DNA of 64,000 nucleotides from contig JBGTSJ010000014.1 in the NCBI GenBank assembly GCA_041940305.1, forward strand, positions 130,296 to 194,295, given 5' to 3'. The notes beneath the pieces were generated by a model. That model made no database searches. It saw nothing but the letters and a program-made list of their open reading frames with translations, and was not told where the DNA came from. The translations under genes were made by a program, and so were the position numbers. The first letter of the stretch is position 1. The number at the start of each line of letters is the position of its first letter. This document shows positions 1 through 10,200 of this stretch, piece by piece. Source of the DNA: JBGTSJ01 sp041940305 (lineage in GTDB: Bacteria; Planctomycetota; Planctomycetia; Planctomycetales; Planctomycetaceae).

Positions 1-203
1 TCGCCGTCGACAATCAGATCGAGCGAATCGACCAGCGACTGCGGAATGACCAGCCGTGCCGCACCGGTGTCGACGATTGCTGAAACGCTGCGATGGGGAA
101 TCGATTCGGGAATACGGTCCTGCGGCCCCGCCAACAATACATCGCGATTGTTGGCAATGATGAGATCCACAGAGAATCGGCCCATCTCGTTGTGCTCCGG
201 CAT
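1..203 (-). CDS. Aspartic protease-like protein, clan AA (C-terminus cut by window edge)
   Basis: Only the first 67 codons are inside the window. The ATG at 203-201 is preceded by a GAGG ribosome site about 7 bases upstream. The reading frame contains VDTGAARLVIPQSLVDSL, which has the D-T-G-A active-site loop followed by the hydrophobic strand and helix typical of retropepsin-like clan AA proteases. Such single-domain bacterial proteins work as dimers, because each chain gives one Asp-Thr-Gly loop. No signal peptide is visible. The family call rests on one motif and the surrounding hydrophobic pattern; the second half is missing. Confidence 0.7.
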   Translation of the reverse strand, partial: MPEHNEMGRFSVDLIIANNRDVLLAGPQDRIPESIPHRSVSAIVDTGAARLVIPQSLVDSLDLIVDG

Positions 204-260
204 ATGGCGCCTCAATGATCTGGAATGGAATTATAACAGGCCGCGATGCATGCCGCGGCG

Positions 261-1622
261 CTATTCGCACTCCCGAGCCAGCGCCTCCCAGCGGCTGCGC
301 AACTGCATCAGCTGGACGTCGTATCCTGCCTCCCCCGCCAGATCCCGCTCCTCCAGCGGGTCCGCCTCGAGGTCGAACAACTGCTCCACCACGGGATCCG
401 TCTCGGTGTACCGCACGTACTTCCACCGCTTCGTGCGCACCCCTTCGCTCTTGGGGATCGTGGGGATGTCGATCCGGTGCTCGTACAGGAAGTCTTCACG
501 CCACTCCGGATGCTCGCCGTGCAGCAGCGGCACCAGGCTCTCTCCCTGCATGACGTCCGGGACCGGCACCCCCGCCAGTTCCAGGATCGTCGGCGCGACA
601 TCGATGTTGAGCACCATCTCGTCACGCCGCTGTCCCCGCTGCTCCGCTGGGAGTCGTGGATCGTGCACCACCAGCGGCAGCCGGATCGACTCCTCGTGCA
701 TGTACCACTTTCCCGCCAGCCCGCGATCGGCCAGATAGAAGCCGTTGTCCGACGTGTAGATGATCACCGTGTTGTCGGCGACCCCCATCCGTTGCAGCGT
801 CTCCACCAGCGTGCCGACCCAGTCGTCCACGTGCGTGATCAGCCGGTAATAGTCGCGGAGGGACTTCTGCGCCAGCTCCGGCGTCTCGAACCGCACGTGC
901 CAGCGGGTCCGCGCCTCCGAGGTCTGCAGAAACTCCGGCAGCAGTGCAAAGTGCGCTTCGTCCGCAGTCGGCGGCAGTGGGATCAAGGTGCCGGCGTACT
1001 GCTCGTTGTAGCGTGGCGCCGGCTGGAACGGCCACGGATCGCTGTCCTGGCAATGCGCCGCCTTCGTGTAGATCTGCAGCATCCAGGGCTGGTCCGGGGA
1101 GCAGCCTTCAAGAAACTCCAGCGCCTGCTCTCCCATCGTGTCGGTGAGATGCTTGCCGACCCCCTCCTCTCCCTTTTCAAAGTATCGCCCCTGCCCGGCA
1201 TAGCCCCGCCAGTAGTCGTACGACTCGACCGGCAGTTCACCGCCGATCCCCCACTTGCCGATGATCCCCGTGCGATAACCGCTCCTCCGCAGCAGCAGCG
1301 GAAACGACTGCGCCAGCTGCTCCGGCGAGTACGGCTGGCGAAAGCTGTCGATCTTGTGCCGCCGCTCATACTGCCCCAGCATAAAGCTCGCGCGGCTGAT
1401 CGCGCAGATCGACGTCGTGCAGAAGCAGTTGTCGAACACCACGCCGTCCGCCGCCAGTGCATCGATGTGCGGCGTGCGGATGATCTCGTTCCCCATGCAG
1501 CCGAGCGTGTCGAAGCGCTGATCGTCGGTGAGGATGAAGAGGATGTTGGGGGGCTGCTGTTCGGCGCAGGTGATCGAACAGCAGGCGAGAAGGAAGGCGG
1601 CCGCGAGGAATAATCGGTGCAT
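261..1622 (-). CDS. Secreted sulfatase (arylsulfatase/alkaline phosphatase superfamily)
   Basis: A 453-residue sulfatase expected to hydrolyse sulfate esters, probably on sulfated polysaccharides, outside the cytoplasm. Residues 1-20 are a signal peptide (MHRLFLAAAFLLACCSITCA). The mature N-terminus carries the metal-binding LTDDQRFDTLG. The modified-cysteine site reads TTSICAISRAS, so the formylglycine cysteine and the arginine are present but the usual Pro/Ala of C-x-P/A-x-R is Ile. Further conserved blocks are GKWGIGG, YTSDNG (metal-binding Asp-Asn) and AGKWYMHEESIRLPL. I chose the ATG at 1622; an in-frame TTG at 1658 would put 12 polar residues before the signal peptide. The gene stands alone, with repeat-rich DNA upstream. 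The natural substrate cannot be read from the sequence. Confidence 0.93.
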   Translation of the reverse strand: MHRLFLAAAFLLACCSITCAEQQPPNILFILTDDQRFDTLGCMGNEIIRTPHIDALAADGVVFDNCFCTTSICAISRASFMLGQYERRHKIDSFRQPYSPEQLAQSFPLLLRRSGYRTGIIGKWGIGGELPVESYDYWRGYAGQGRYFEKGEEGVGKHLTDTMGEQALEFLEGCSPDQPWMLQIYTKAAHCQDSDPWPFQPAPRYNEQYAGTLIPLPPTADEAHFALLPEFLQTSEARTRWHVRFETPELAQKSLRDYYRLITHVDDWVGTLVETLQRMGVADNTVIIYTSDNGFYLADRGLAGKWYMHEESIRLPLVVHDPRLPAEQRGQRRDEMVLNIDVAPTILELAGVPVPDVMQGESLVPLLHGEHPEWREDFLYEHRIDIPTIPKSEGVRTKRWKYVRYTETDPVVEQLFDLEADPLEERDLAGEAGYDVQLMQLRSRWEALARECE

Positions 1623-2132
1623 GGGAACGATTCTGGGTTCCTGGCGATCGATTTGCAATTTGGCGGCGTCCGGTTGCGCGAGCGGTTGATCGATGGGTGT
1701 CTAACTCTGCAACTTTTCAACTTGCGGGGGGATGGATCCGTGACTGAGTTGATGCAGAGTTGGGACAAGTTGGCGAAATGTTGGTTGCCGGGAGGCCGAT
1801 CGGTGTTGTTACTGGTCGTGCCGGGATGATCTTCCTAACCGAGCGGGCGGGGGTGCGCGCCGCGAAGACCGACGAAAGGCGCGAAGGGCCGTCGTCGTGA
1901 GCTTTGTGCCTTTGTGGTTCAGATTCCTGCAGCTGCAAGGAGGGACCACAAAGACACGAAGGGCACCAAGGAAGAGGGTGGGGGCCGGTCAATGACCCGA
2001 ACTGACCAAAGTTCGGCATGCACAAACTGTGACGCGAAGTCCACAAACCGGCATCCGCTCTGATCTCAAGATCGCGGTTGATCGCCCTTCATGACAGTCT
2101 GTGGGCATTGTCGAGGTCATGCGTCGCACCAC
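1623..2132. repeat. Intergenic region with an inverted-arm repeat element
   Basis: This 510-base spacer separates two minus-strand genes. It holds an element with arms TTTGTGCCTTTGTGGT at 1903-1918 and ACCACAAAGACACGAA at 1945-1960, which are reverse complements with two mismatches. Just upstream, 1861-1890 repeats GCGAAG/GAAAGG-type words. The same type of element recurs in other spacers of this window. I see no convincing gene in the spacer. Confidence 0.7.
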
Positions 2133-4304
2133 CTACGGGGAGGGCCATTCGACGCCGAGTGTCTTCACGAGGAAAGCCCACTGGTCGGTGATCTCTTCGA
2201 TGATCTTCTCGGTGGGCTTGCCGCTGCCGTGGCCGGCGCGGGTTTCGATGCGGATCAGGATGGGGTTGTCGCAGTCCTGGGCCGCCTGGAGGCGGGCGGC
2301 GAACTTGAAGCTGTGGCCGGGGACGACGCGGTCGTCGGTATCGGCGGTGGTGACCATGGTCGGGGGATAGCAGACCCCCTCCTTGATGTTGTGGTAGGGG
2401 GAGTAGGCGTAGAGGGCGGGGAACTCGTCGGGGTTATCGGCGGAGCCGTAGTCGTCGACCCAGTAGCGACCGGCGGTGAACTTGTGGAAGCGGAGCATGT
2501 CCATGACGCCGACGCCCGGCAGGCAGGCGCCGTACAGATCGGGACGCTGCGTGAGGCAGGCACCCACCAGCAGTCCCCCGTTGCTGCCTCCCTGGATCGC
2601 AAGCTTCTCCGGGCGCGTGTAGCCGTTGTCGATCAGCCATTCGGCGGCAGCGATGAAATCATCGAAGACGTTCTGCTTGGACAGTTTCGTGCCGGCGCGA
2701 TGCCATTCCTCGCCGTACTCTCCGCCGCCGCGAAGGTTCGCCATGGCGAACACGCCCCCCATTTCCATCCACTGCAGCCGGCTGGTGGAGAAAGACGGCG
2801 TCATCGAGATGTTGAAGCCTCCGTAGCCATACAGCAGCGTAGGCTGATTGCCGTTCAGCTCGAGGTCGCGGCGATGCGCGAGGAACATCGGCACGCGCGT
2901 GCCGTCGCTGCTCTCATAAAACACCTGCGATACGGCATAGTCGGCGGGATCAAAATCGACATCGGCCGACCGCAGCAGCGTGCTCTCGCCGGTGATCAGG
3001 TCGTAGCGGTAAGAACTCGGGGGCGTGGTGAAGCTGGCGAACGAGTAAAACGTCTCCATGTCGGACTGCTTCCCGGAGAATCCGCTGGCCGTGCCGAGTC
3101 CCGGGAATTCGATGTTGCGGACGTGCCGGCCGTCGAGCGTGTAGAGCGCCACCCGCGTCACAACGTCGTGCAGCGACTCGACCAGAAACTGGTGGCCCAC
3201 GAGCGAGACGTCGCTCATGACGTCGTCCTGCTGGGGAATGATCTCCGTGAACGGCGGAACGCCCGGCGTGGACCCGTCGCGGAACGGTCCGGTCGGCGCG
3301 GAGCGCGTATCCACGGCGATGACGCGTTTGCGGGGGGCGTCGATGTCGGTCTTGAAGAAGAACAGGGGCCCGTCGTTGCCGACGAACGTGAACTCGTGGT
3401 CGAAGGTGTCGACGAGCGCGGCGGGCATCCCGTAGGGTTCAGCGAGGTCCTTGTAGTAGATACGGTACTTGTCGTCGGTGCCGAGCCCGACGGTGATGAC
3501 GAGATACCGCCCATCGTCCGTGACCGTGCAGTCGTATCCCCACTTCGGCTCATCGGGGCGGCGGAAGACGAGCACATCCTCGGCCTGCGGACGGCCCACG
3601 CGGTGGTAGTACACTTCCTGGTTCAGATTCAGGCTCTGGAAGTCGGCCCCTTCTTCCGGTTCGGGGAAGCGGGCGTAAAAGAAGCCTTCGCCGTCGATCG
3701 TCCAGTCGGGCGTGTTGAACTTGATCCAGCGCAGCTCTTCGTCGAGGACCTTCCCCGACTCAATTTCCATAATCCGCCAGATCCGCCAGTCGGTGCCGCC
3801 GTCCTGGACGCCGTAGGCGACGTAGCGCCCGTCGTCGCTGAACGAGACTCCCGCCAGCGCCACCGTGCCGTCCTCCGACCACGCATTGGGATCGATCAGC
3901 ACCCGCGGCTCCGCGTCGAGCGACTCCTGCAGGTAGAGCACATACTGATTCTGCAGTCCGTCATTCTTCAGGAAGTAATAGCGACCGCCTGCTTTGAACG
4001 GTTCGCCGTACTTCTCGAAGTTGTACAGTTCCGTCATGCGCGCCTTGATGGCGTCACGCTCGGGGACCTGCTCCAGCCAGGCGAATGTGTGCTCATTCTG
4101 CCGCTTGACCCAGTCGGCTACGTCCTCTGAGACGCGGACGTCATCCTCCAACCAGCGGTAGGGGTCGGCGACGGAGACGCCGTGGAAGTCATCGACCTGA
4201 TCGACGGTGCGGGTCATGGGGACAGTCAATTCCTCGCCGGCAACCGAGAGCATCGCGGTCAGCGCGCATCCCAGGACAACCGCTAAAGTACGCGCTGCAT
4301 GCAT
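2133..4304 (-). CDS. Prolyl oligopeptidase family serine peptidase (S9A)
   Basis: A 723-residue peptidase that should cleave after proline in short peptides. A signal peptide covers about residues 1-23, so it is exported, unlike the cytosolic animal enzymes. The N-terminal block (DDFHGVSVADPYRWLED) and the following beta-propeller of about 350 residues are typical of the family and gate access to the active site. The C-terminal alpha/beta-hydrolase domain has GGSNGG with nucleophile Ser near 574, the Asp in DTDDRVVPGHS near 657-658, and His near 692 in RAGHGSGKP. Length matches the family (about 700). The ATG at 4304 follows an AAGAGG ribosome site. It is 58 bases downstream of the convergently unrelated PQQ-propeller gene's stop and probably has its own promoter. 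Confidence 0.95.
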   Translation of the reverse strand: MHAARTLAVVLGCALTAMLSVAGEELTVPMTRTVDQVDDFHGVSVADPYRWLEDDVRVSEDVADWVKRQNEHTFAWLEQVPERDAIKARMTELYNFEKYGEPFKAGGRYYFLKNDGLQNQYVLYLQESLDAEPRVLIDPNAWSEDGTVALAGVSFSDDGRYVAYGVQDGGTDWRIWRIMEIESGKVLDEELRWIKFNTPDWTIDGEGFFYARFPEPEEGADFQSLNLNQEVYYHRVGRPQAEDVLVFRRPDEPKWGYDCTVTDDGRYLVITVGLGTDDKYRIYYKDLAEPYGMPAALVDTFDHEFTFVGNDGPLFFFKTDIDAPRKRVIAVDTRSAPTGPFRDGSTPGVPPFTEIIPQQDDVMSDVSLVGHQFLVESLHDVVTRVALYTLDGRHVRNIEFPGLGTASGFSGKQSDMETFYSFASFTTPPSSYRYDLITGESTLLRSADVDFDPADYAVSQVFYESSDGTRVPMFLAHRRDLELNGNQPTLLYGYGGFNISMTPSFSTSRLQWMEMGGVFAMANLRGGGEYGEEWHRAGTKLSKQNVFDDFIAAAEWLIDNGYTRPEKLAIQGGSNGGLLVGACLTQRPDLYGACLPGVGVMDMLRFHKFTAGRYWVDDYGSADNPDEFPALYAYSPYHNIKEGVCYPPTMVTTADTDDRVVPGHSFKFAARLQAAQDCDNPILIRIETRAGHGSGKPTEKIIEEITDQWAFLVKTLGVEWPSP

Positions 4305-4362
4305 CGGTCCGCCTCTTGTTGATGAGTTTCACTCGAGCCGCATCGGCGACGATGGCGCCGCT

Positions 4363-5826
4363 CTAGTCCCGTGCGCCGAAGCACAGGATCTTTCCGTCCG
4401 GCCCTTCGCAGCCGATGACCAGATGCTGCTCGCCGACGGCGGCTGAGCCGCTGATTCTCTGTCCGGCGTTGTACTTGAAGACTTCCTCCCCCCGCAGGTT
4501 CACGCCGTACACATTGCGGTCCGCCGATCCGAAGAACACGCGATCTCCCACCAGCACGGGGGAGGAATCGATGGGCCCCCGCGTCTCGAAGCTCCAGCGT
4601 TCTTCACCCGACTCGCGATCGACCGCGCGCAACCGCTTGTCGCGACTGCCGATCAGCACCAGCTCGTCGGTGACGACCGGCGACGAATGGATTTCCTGAG
4701 CGCGGTTCGGGTCGCTGAAAGTCCACTCCGTCGCCTGATTTCGCCAGTCGAGCGCCATAACTTCCCCGTCGGGAGTGCCGAAGTACAGCACTTCGTTGAC
4801 GTGCGCGGGGGAGGCGATCAGCAGACCTTCGAGCGGGACTTCGGCGTGCTGCTCGCCGCTGGTGACATTGACGACGCGGAGGAACGGCTTGTCGCATCCG
4901 CTGACGAACGTGTACTGGTCGTCGATCGCCTGCGAGCCGTTGATCGGCCCGAGCGCGTCGAACTCCCACAGTTTTTCGCCCGTCTCGGCATTGAGGCAGT
5001 ACAGGCGGCCGTCGTGCGAGCCGAACAAAACCCGTTCGGGCGCTGCACCCCCGTCGCCGGGAAGCACGGTGGCGCCGCCTTTGATTTCGCCCTCCGTCTG
5101 AAACTGCCAGAGCAGGCCGCCGGTCTTGCGATCGAGTGCGTGGAACATGCCGTCTTCGTCCCCCACATAGACGGCCGCAGCCGACAATGTCACCGGCGCA
5201 TTGAAGCCGGGGGCGAACTCTTCCGGATCATCGTTCTCGATCGTCCGGTAGCGCCACTGCTCCTCGCCTGTCCGCAGATCCAGACAGTAGACATGCCCGC
5301 TCAGCACGGCGACATACGCCCTGCCATTGGAGATCGCCGGGGTGGATGACGTGCCGTCATGGGTCGGCAGTTCCCAGAGCAATTCCAGTGTCTCCGGCAG
5401 CGTGGATGTGGCGATGCCCCGGAGATCGACGCCGTTGCGAAAATTCGGCCATGCCTCGTCCGTGAGCGGCTCAGGGCTGCGATCGAACTGGGCGGTCGCC
5501 GGCCGCGGTCCCTCGTCCGGTCCCGCCGAGACGGCATCGGCCGCGGGATCGGCCGCGGGTTCGGGTGCAGGCTGCTCCGACGGCTCCCCGGACGTCGATT
5601 CCCCCGCGTCGTCCGCTGCGGCATCCTGCGGGCGCCGGCCGAGTTCTTCGAGCGCCGGCGAAGGTTCGGGAACCTCCGGCAGCACACCCGGACCGGCGCC
5701 GGTCGTCGATCCGACGGCGGGCGGATAGCTGGAGGGTGGAGAAGACTGAAAGCATCCGCAAGAAAGGCCCAGTGTCAGCGCGAGCGCTGTCAGTGGGGAG
5801 AACCATTCGCGTCGTGCATTGCGCAT
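4363..5826 (-). CDS. PQQ-binding-like beta-propeller protein (BamB-like), likely lipoprotein
   Basis: A 487-residue protein with an N-terminal hydrophobic segment ending in LSCGC, a plausible but non-canonical lipobox. A Pro/Glu/Ala-rich linker of roughly 110 residues follows, then a beta-propeller from about residue 125. The propeller shows the repeating pattern of PQQ-like blades, for example GHVYCLDLRTGEEQWRYRT, GRLYCLNAETGEKLWEF and KRLRAVDRESGEERWSFET. Such repeats do not prove cofactor binding: BamB and many planctomycete proteins have the fold without PQQ. The start codon lies inside the end of the upstream alcohol dehydrogenase gene (37-base overlap), so the two are probably cotranscribed. 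The exact partner or substrate is unknown. Confidence 0.88.
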   Translation of the reverse strand: MRNARREWFSPLTALALTLGLSCGCFQSSPPSSYPPAVGSTTGAGPGVLPEVPEPSPALEELGRRPQDAAADDAGESTSGEPSEQPAPEPAADPAADAVSAGPDEGPRPATAQFDRSPEPLTDEAWPNFRNGVDLRGIATSTLPETLELLWELPTHDGTSSTPAISNGRAYVAVLSGHVYCLDLRTGEEQWRYRTIENDDPEEFAPGFNAPVTLSAAAVYVGDEDGMFHALDRKTGGLLWQFQTEGEIKGGATVLPGDGGAAPERVLFGSHDGRLYCLNAETGEKLWEFDALGPINGSQAIDDQYTFVSGCDKPFLRVVNVTSGEQHAEVPLEGLLIASPAHVNEVLYFGTPDGEVMALDWRNQATEWTFSDPNRAQEIHSSPVVTDELVLIGSRDKRLRAVDRESGEERWSFETRGPIDSSPVLVGDRVFFGSADRNVYGVNLRGEEVFKYNAGQRISGSAAVGEQHLVIGCEGPDGKILCFGARD

Positions 5827-6989
5827 CGATAAAGCTCCTCAAACTCGGCCGCCGCCACGGGACGGGGATTGAACTTCCCGGTCCACTGCGCCTCCGCTCC
5901 CCGCGCGAGCTCCGGAATCATCGCCGGCTCCACATTGTACTCGGCCAGCGTCGTGGGGGCTCCCGCCCGCCGCACGACCTCCCGCATGTACCCGGCGAGC
6001 CGTTCGGCCGCCTGCGGATTCCCCCGCTCGCTCAGACCGGCGTCGGACGCCAGTTCTTCATACATCGGCCCGACGTTCGGGGCGTTGAACCGGATGACGT
6101 GGGGCAGCATCACTCCGATCGCCATGCCGTGCGTGATGTTGTAGTGCGCCGTCAGCGGGTTCACCGACGCGTGTGTGGCGCCCAGCATTGAGTTCTCGAT
6201 GGCGGCCCCCGCGAGATGCGCTCCCAGCAGCATGGCGCCGCGCGCCATGAGGTCGCCCGGATCCGCGAGGACAGCCGGAAACGCGCGGCTCAGCAGTTGC
6301 CACGCCTGCCGGCTGAACAGTTGCGAGACCGGACCCCGCCGCGTGGAGACGTAGCTTTCCAGTGCATGACTGAGCGCGTCGATGCCCGTCGCCGCCGTGA
6401 CGGCCGGAGGCATGGTGACGGTCAGCTCCGGGTCGAGAATCGCAACTTTGGCTGCCGCCTTCTTGTCGCCGCACGCCATCTTCATGTGCGTCTGCGGATC
6501 GGCAATCACGGCGAAGGACTGCGCTTCGCTGCCTGTCCCTGAGGTGGTCGGCACGCAGATCAGGGGGAGCATCGGCTTCGTCGCCTTGCCGATGCCCCAG
6601 TAGTCCTGAATGCGGCCGCCGTTGGTGAGCACGAAGTTGATCCCCTTCGCGCAGTCCATGCTGCTGCCGCCCCCCAGTCCGACCAGCAGGTCGGCATTCA
6701 GTCCCCGCGCGAATCCCGCCCCGCGATCGATATCGTCCGCGGTCGGATTCGGGGGCACGTCATCCCAGATCGAGACCTCCATACCGGCTTCGCGGAGGAG
6801 GTCGATCGCCCGCTGCTCGTGGCCGGCCTGCTTCAGGCCCGCGTCGGAAACCAGCAGGACCCGGCGTCCGCCCAGCTTCTTCGCGAACTCGCCGAGTTTC
6901 TGCAATGAACCGGCCCCGAACACGACGCGCGTCCGCGGATCGTAATCGAAGGCCGGTACGGTCAGGCCCGGAGAGACGGAAGCGGACAT
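5790..6989 (-). CDS. Iron-containing (group III) alcohol dehydrogenase
   Basis: A 399-residue NAD(P)-dependent alcohol/aldehyde oxidoreductase of the Fe-ADH family. Visible features are the dinucleotide-binding GGGSSMDCAKG, the conserved PTTSGTGSEAQSFAVI, and metal-ligand segments GIDALSHALES (Asp and His) and ITHGMAIGVMLPHVIRFN (two His). The length is typical (about 380-400). No signal peptide, so cytoplasmic. Its 3' end overlaps the start of the PQQ-propeller gene by 37 bases in another frame, which suggests translational coupling. The substrate cannot be told from the sequence; lactaldehyde, butanol, and 1,3-propanediol dehydrogenases all share these motifs. Confidence 0.94.
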   Translation of the reverse strand: MSASVSPGLTVPAFDYDPRTRVVFGAGSLQKLGEFAKKLGGRRVLLVSDAGLKQAGHEQRAIDLLREAGMEVSIWDDVPPNPTADDIDRGAGFARGLNADLLVGLGGGSSMDCAKGINFVLTNGGRIQDYWGIGKATKPMLPLICVPTTSGTGSEAQSFAVIADPQTHMKMACGDKKAAAKVAILDPELTVTMPPAVTAATGIDALSHALESYVSTRRGPVSQLFSRQAWQLLSRAFPAVLADPGDLMARGAMLLGAHLAGAAIENSMLGATHASVNPLTAHYNITHGMAIGVMLPHVIRFNAPNVGPMYEELASDAGLSERGNPQAAERLAGYMREVVRRAGAPTTLAEYNVEPAMIPELARGAEAQWTGKFNPRPVAAAEFEELYRCAMHDANGSPH

Positions 6990-7208
6990 AGAGCAGGGTC
7001 GTGCTGGCTCCCGCCGCGGAAGGAGGGCTGTTCATCGCGGCATCGGCGGGGGTGGGTCAGTTCCGCGACCCGAAATTGTACGCCCTCGACTTCCGCCCCG
7101 CAAACTGCGGCTCCGGGCGGACGATTCCCGACGCGGGCATTCGGGCGGCATCGATCCGGGCCATCGGAGCCAAGGGATCGCTGCGCATGTCGACGGCTGC
7201 AGCGGTGG

Positions 7209-10200
7209 TCAGGGAATGAACAGGAATTCATTCGAGTTGAACAAGGCCCGCGCCACGGCATCCAGGCCATAACGTCCGGCGAGTGTCTCCGCCGCCTCCC
7301 GCTCAACGGCATCCGGATCACGTGCCAGCGTCAGACGGAACATCGCGACGATCCCATCACCCTGGTCCGTATTCGATTGCCTGGCGAGTGTCGCGGCCTG
7401 TTCCGAAATGAACGAGCTGTTGAGCAGGTTCAGGGCCTGCAGGGGGGTCGTCGAGCGGGAGCGGGCCGGCATTACCTGGCCGGCGTCGGGACAGTCGAAC
7501 GCTCCGAACACGGCGTCGTTCTCCATTCGCAGCTTGAGGGCGTAGACCATTCGCCGGAAATCCCCCGGACCGAATTCGTCCTTCGCGACCCAGTTCCGCG
7601 CGTAGTTGCTGTTCGGCTCGAACATGAGGTAGCCCGGACCGTACATGGCCGGATCGAGCCGGCCGCTGACGGCGATGATGCTGTCGCGGATCGCCTCCGC
7701 CTCCAGCCTCCGCGGCGGGAACCGCCACAGCAGCGATGACGTCGCATCCACCGCCATGCAGTCCGGCCGCGGCGTGTTCGACTGCTGGTACGTGGCGGAC
7801 GTCAGGATCAGCCGGTGAATGTGCTTGAGAGACCAGCCGGAGTCGATCAGTTCGGCCGCCAGCCAGTCGAGGAGTTCCGGATGCGTCGGCGGCGCTCCCA
7901 TCGCGCCGAAGTCGGAGGGCGTGGAGACAAGCCCCTCGCCGAAGTGCTGCTGCCAGACCCGGTTGACGATGACCCGCGCGGTCAGCGGATGCCGCGGGTC
8001 GATCAGCCATTCCGCCAGCGTGACGCGGCGCTGCTGCTCCGCGGCGGCTGGACTCAACCCGGGAGCCGGAATGTTCTTCTGCAGCACACTCAGGACGGCT
8101 GGAGCCACCTCTTCGCGCGGGCTGAGGGGATCGCCGCGGTACAGGCGCCGCGTTTCCGGCGGCTCGGCGAATCGCCCGGCGTACATCGTCACCGGCTCGC
8201 GCAAAGCCGACAGCTCCGCATCCACAGCGGCCTGTTTCCGCAGCAGGTCGCGAATCGGGGCCGACCGTTCCGGCGAGATCGCGGCCAGCAGGAATGCCGA
8301 GTCGTCTCCGGGCGACCCGAACGGCGCACGTGCGGACGATGCGGCCACCACGCGCCACGCGTCCGCTTCGCGATCGGCGGTTTCAGAAACAGTGATCGAA
8401 TAGTCCACCGGCGTGCGGTCGGCGTACTGGCCGTTCCGGTCCCGCTGCCAGACGATCCGCTCGATGCGCACCGGTTGAGGCAGCTCGATCTCGACCCATC
8501 CCTCGTTCACCGTCCCGGCAATCCAGCTGCGGTCGTTGCCGTACTGGCCATCGAAGATGTGCTCCAGCCGGTGCTTCGGATTGCCGGAGTAGTCGCCGGA
8601 GGATTGCGCCGTCGCTCCGTTCGCCGCCAATGCGACGTTGATGGACGGGGAACCCGGCTCGGGCGCCGACCAGATTTCCAGTTCATCGAGGCAGGGCTCG
8701 ATCCCGTTGTTGACCGCCCGAATGGTGAACCGCACTCGACGCGCCAGCACGGGGGCGAAGCGCTCTTCGTTGCGCGTCGGAGTGACGGCGGGCTGCAGCC
8801 GCGGCTGCGTGGAGGGAGCGGCATCGCGCTGCAGTACGATGGCGTCCGCCGTGATGGCCGTCCCGGTGCGGCCGCAGCGGACAACAATCCGGCTCTGCTC
8901 CTGCAGGACGTGCAGACCGGCATCGTAGAACCCGCTCCACAGAGGCTGGCTGACGATCTCGCCGGTGCCGTCGGCGAACCGCTGCTGATCCACCGTGGCG
9001 ATAAGCTGCTGGTCCGCCTGTGTGGCGAGATCGCCGTCCTCGTCGATGTAATAGCGAGCATCGGCGGCATGCGTGGACCACCCGCAGCCCCACGAAAGCC
9101 AGACCCGGAACTCACCCTGCACCCCGGGCCGGTAGGCGAACACGTCTGCATCGGTGGCCGGCTGCCACCACGTGTAGCGTCCGCCGCTGACGTTGGGCAC
9201 GCGGGCCGCTCCGCCCGGGTCCTGCCGCTGACCGCGCCCGGTCCCCTCCGGATTCACGCCGTGTCCCTGCTTCGGCCGGAGAATTTCGACGCGCGACAGG
9301 TCTTCGTCATCCACAATCAGGGTTTCTCCGGCGGCGGGTGAAGCCGCGCCCCCTGATCCCGATTGCAATGACGCCGTCAGCCGATCGAGTTCCGCGACGA
9401 TCGCGCCGCGGCGACGTTCGAGTTCGGCGACCCGCTGCTCGTCCTCCGGCGAACGAGCCCGTTCGATGCGGCGGTTGTCGTGCTGCACGCCGGCGAAGAC
9501 GGCCTGCAGCGAGTAGAAGTCGGCCTGCGTGACGGGATCGAACTTGTGGTTGTGGCAGCGGGCGCAGCCGAGCGTCAGCCCCATGAAAGCGGTGCCCGTC
9601 GTGTTGACCATGTCGGTCAGCTCGTCCTGGCGCTGCATCAGGCCGAGCAGCGGATCCTGTCCTTTCACGATGTCGGTCGGACCGCCGACGATGAATCCCG
9701 TCGCCGCATGTGCTTCGACGGCGTCGCCCGCCAACTGCTCGAAGACGAAGCGGTCGTAAGGCTTGTCCTCGTTAATGGCCCGGATGACGTAGTCACGGTA
9801 GTGATACGCGGCGGGTCGCTCGTGGTTGGTCTCGAACCCGTTGCTCTCCGCAAACCGGACGACATCCAGCCAGTGCCGCGCCCAGCGTTCGCCGAAATGC
9901 GGACTGGCGAGCATGCGGTCCACCCGATGCTCCCATGCGTCCGGGGCGTCGTCCTGCTCGAAGTCGGCGATCTCTTCGTAGGTTGGGGGAAGACCGAGAA
10001 GGTCCAGCGACAGTCGCCGGAGGAGCGTCCGCCGATCGGCTCGGCTCGACGGCGTCAGGCCGTGCTCAGCAAGTTCGGCGGCAACGAACCGGTCGATCGG
10101 GTTGCGGACAAATCCCGAATCCTGGACATCGGAGACTGGCGGGCGCTCAATCGGCTGCAGTGACCACCAGTCGTTTCCCGCGCGTCCATCGCCGGAGTAG

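Noticed and set aside
2091..4130. Long plus-strand open frame (679 codons) opposite the prolyl oligopeptidase
   Set aside because: It mirrors the codon pattern of the minus-strand gene, which has a full set of catalytic motifs. In GC-rich DNA long antisense frames are common.
6990..7208. Small gene between the alcohol dehydrogenase and PSCyt1 genes
   Set aside because: The 72-codon plus-strand frame overlaps the PSCyt1 stop and has no ribosome site or fold pattern.
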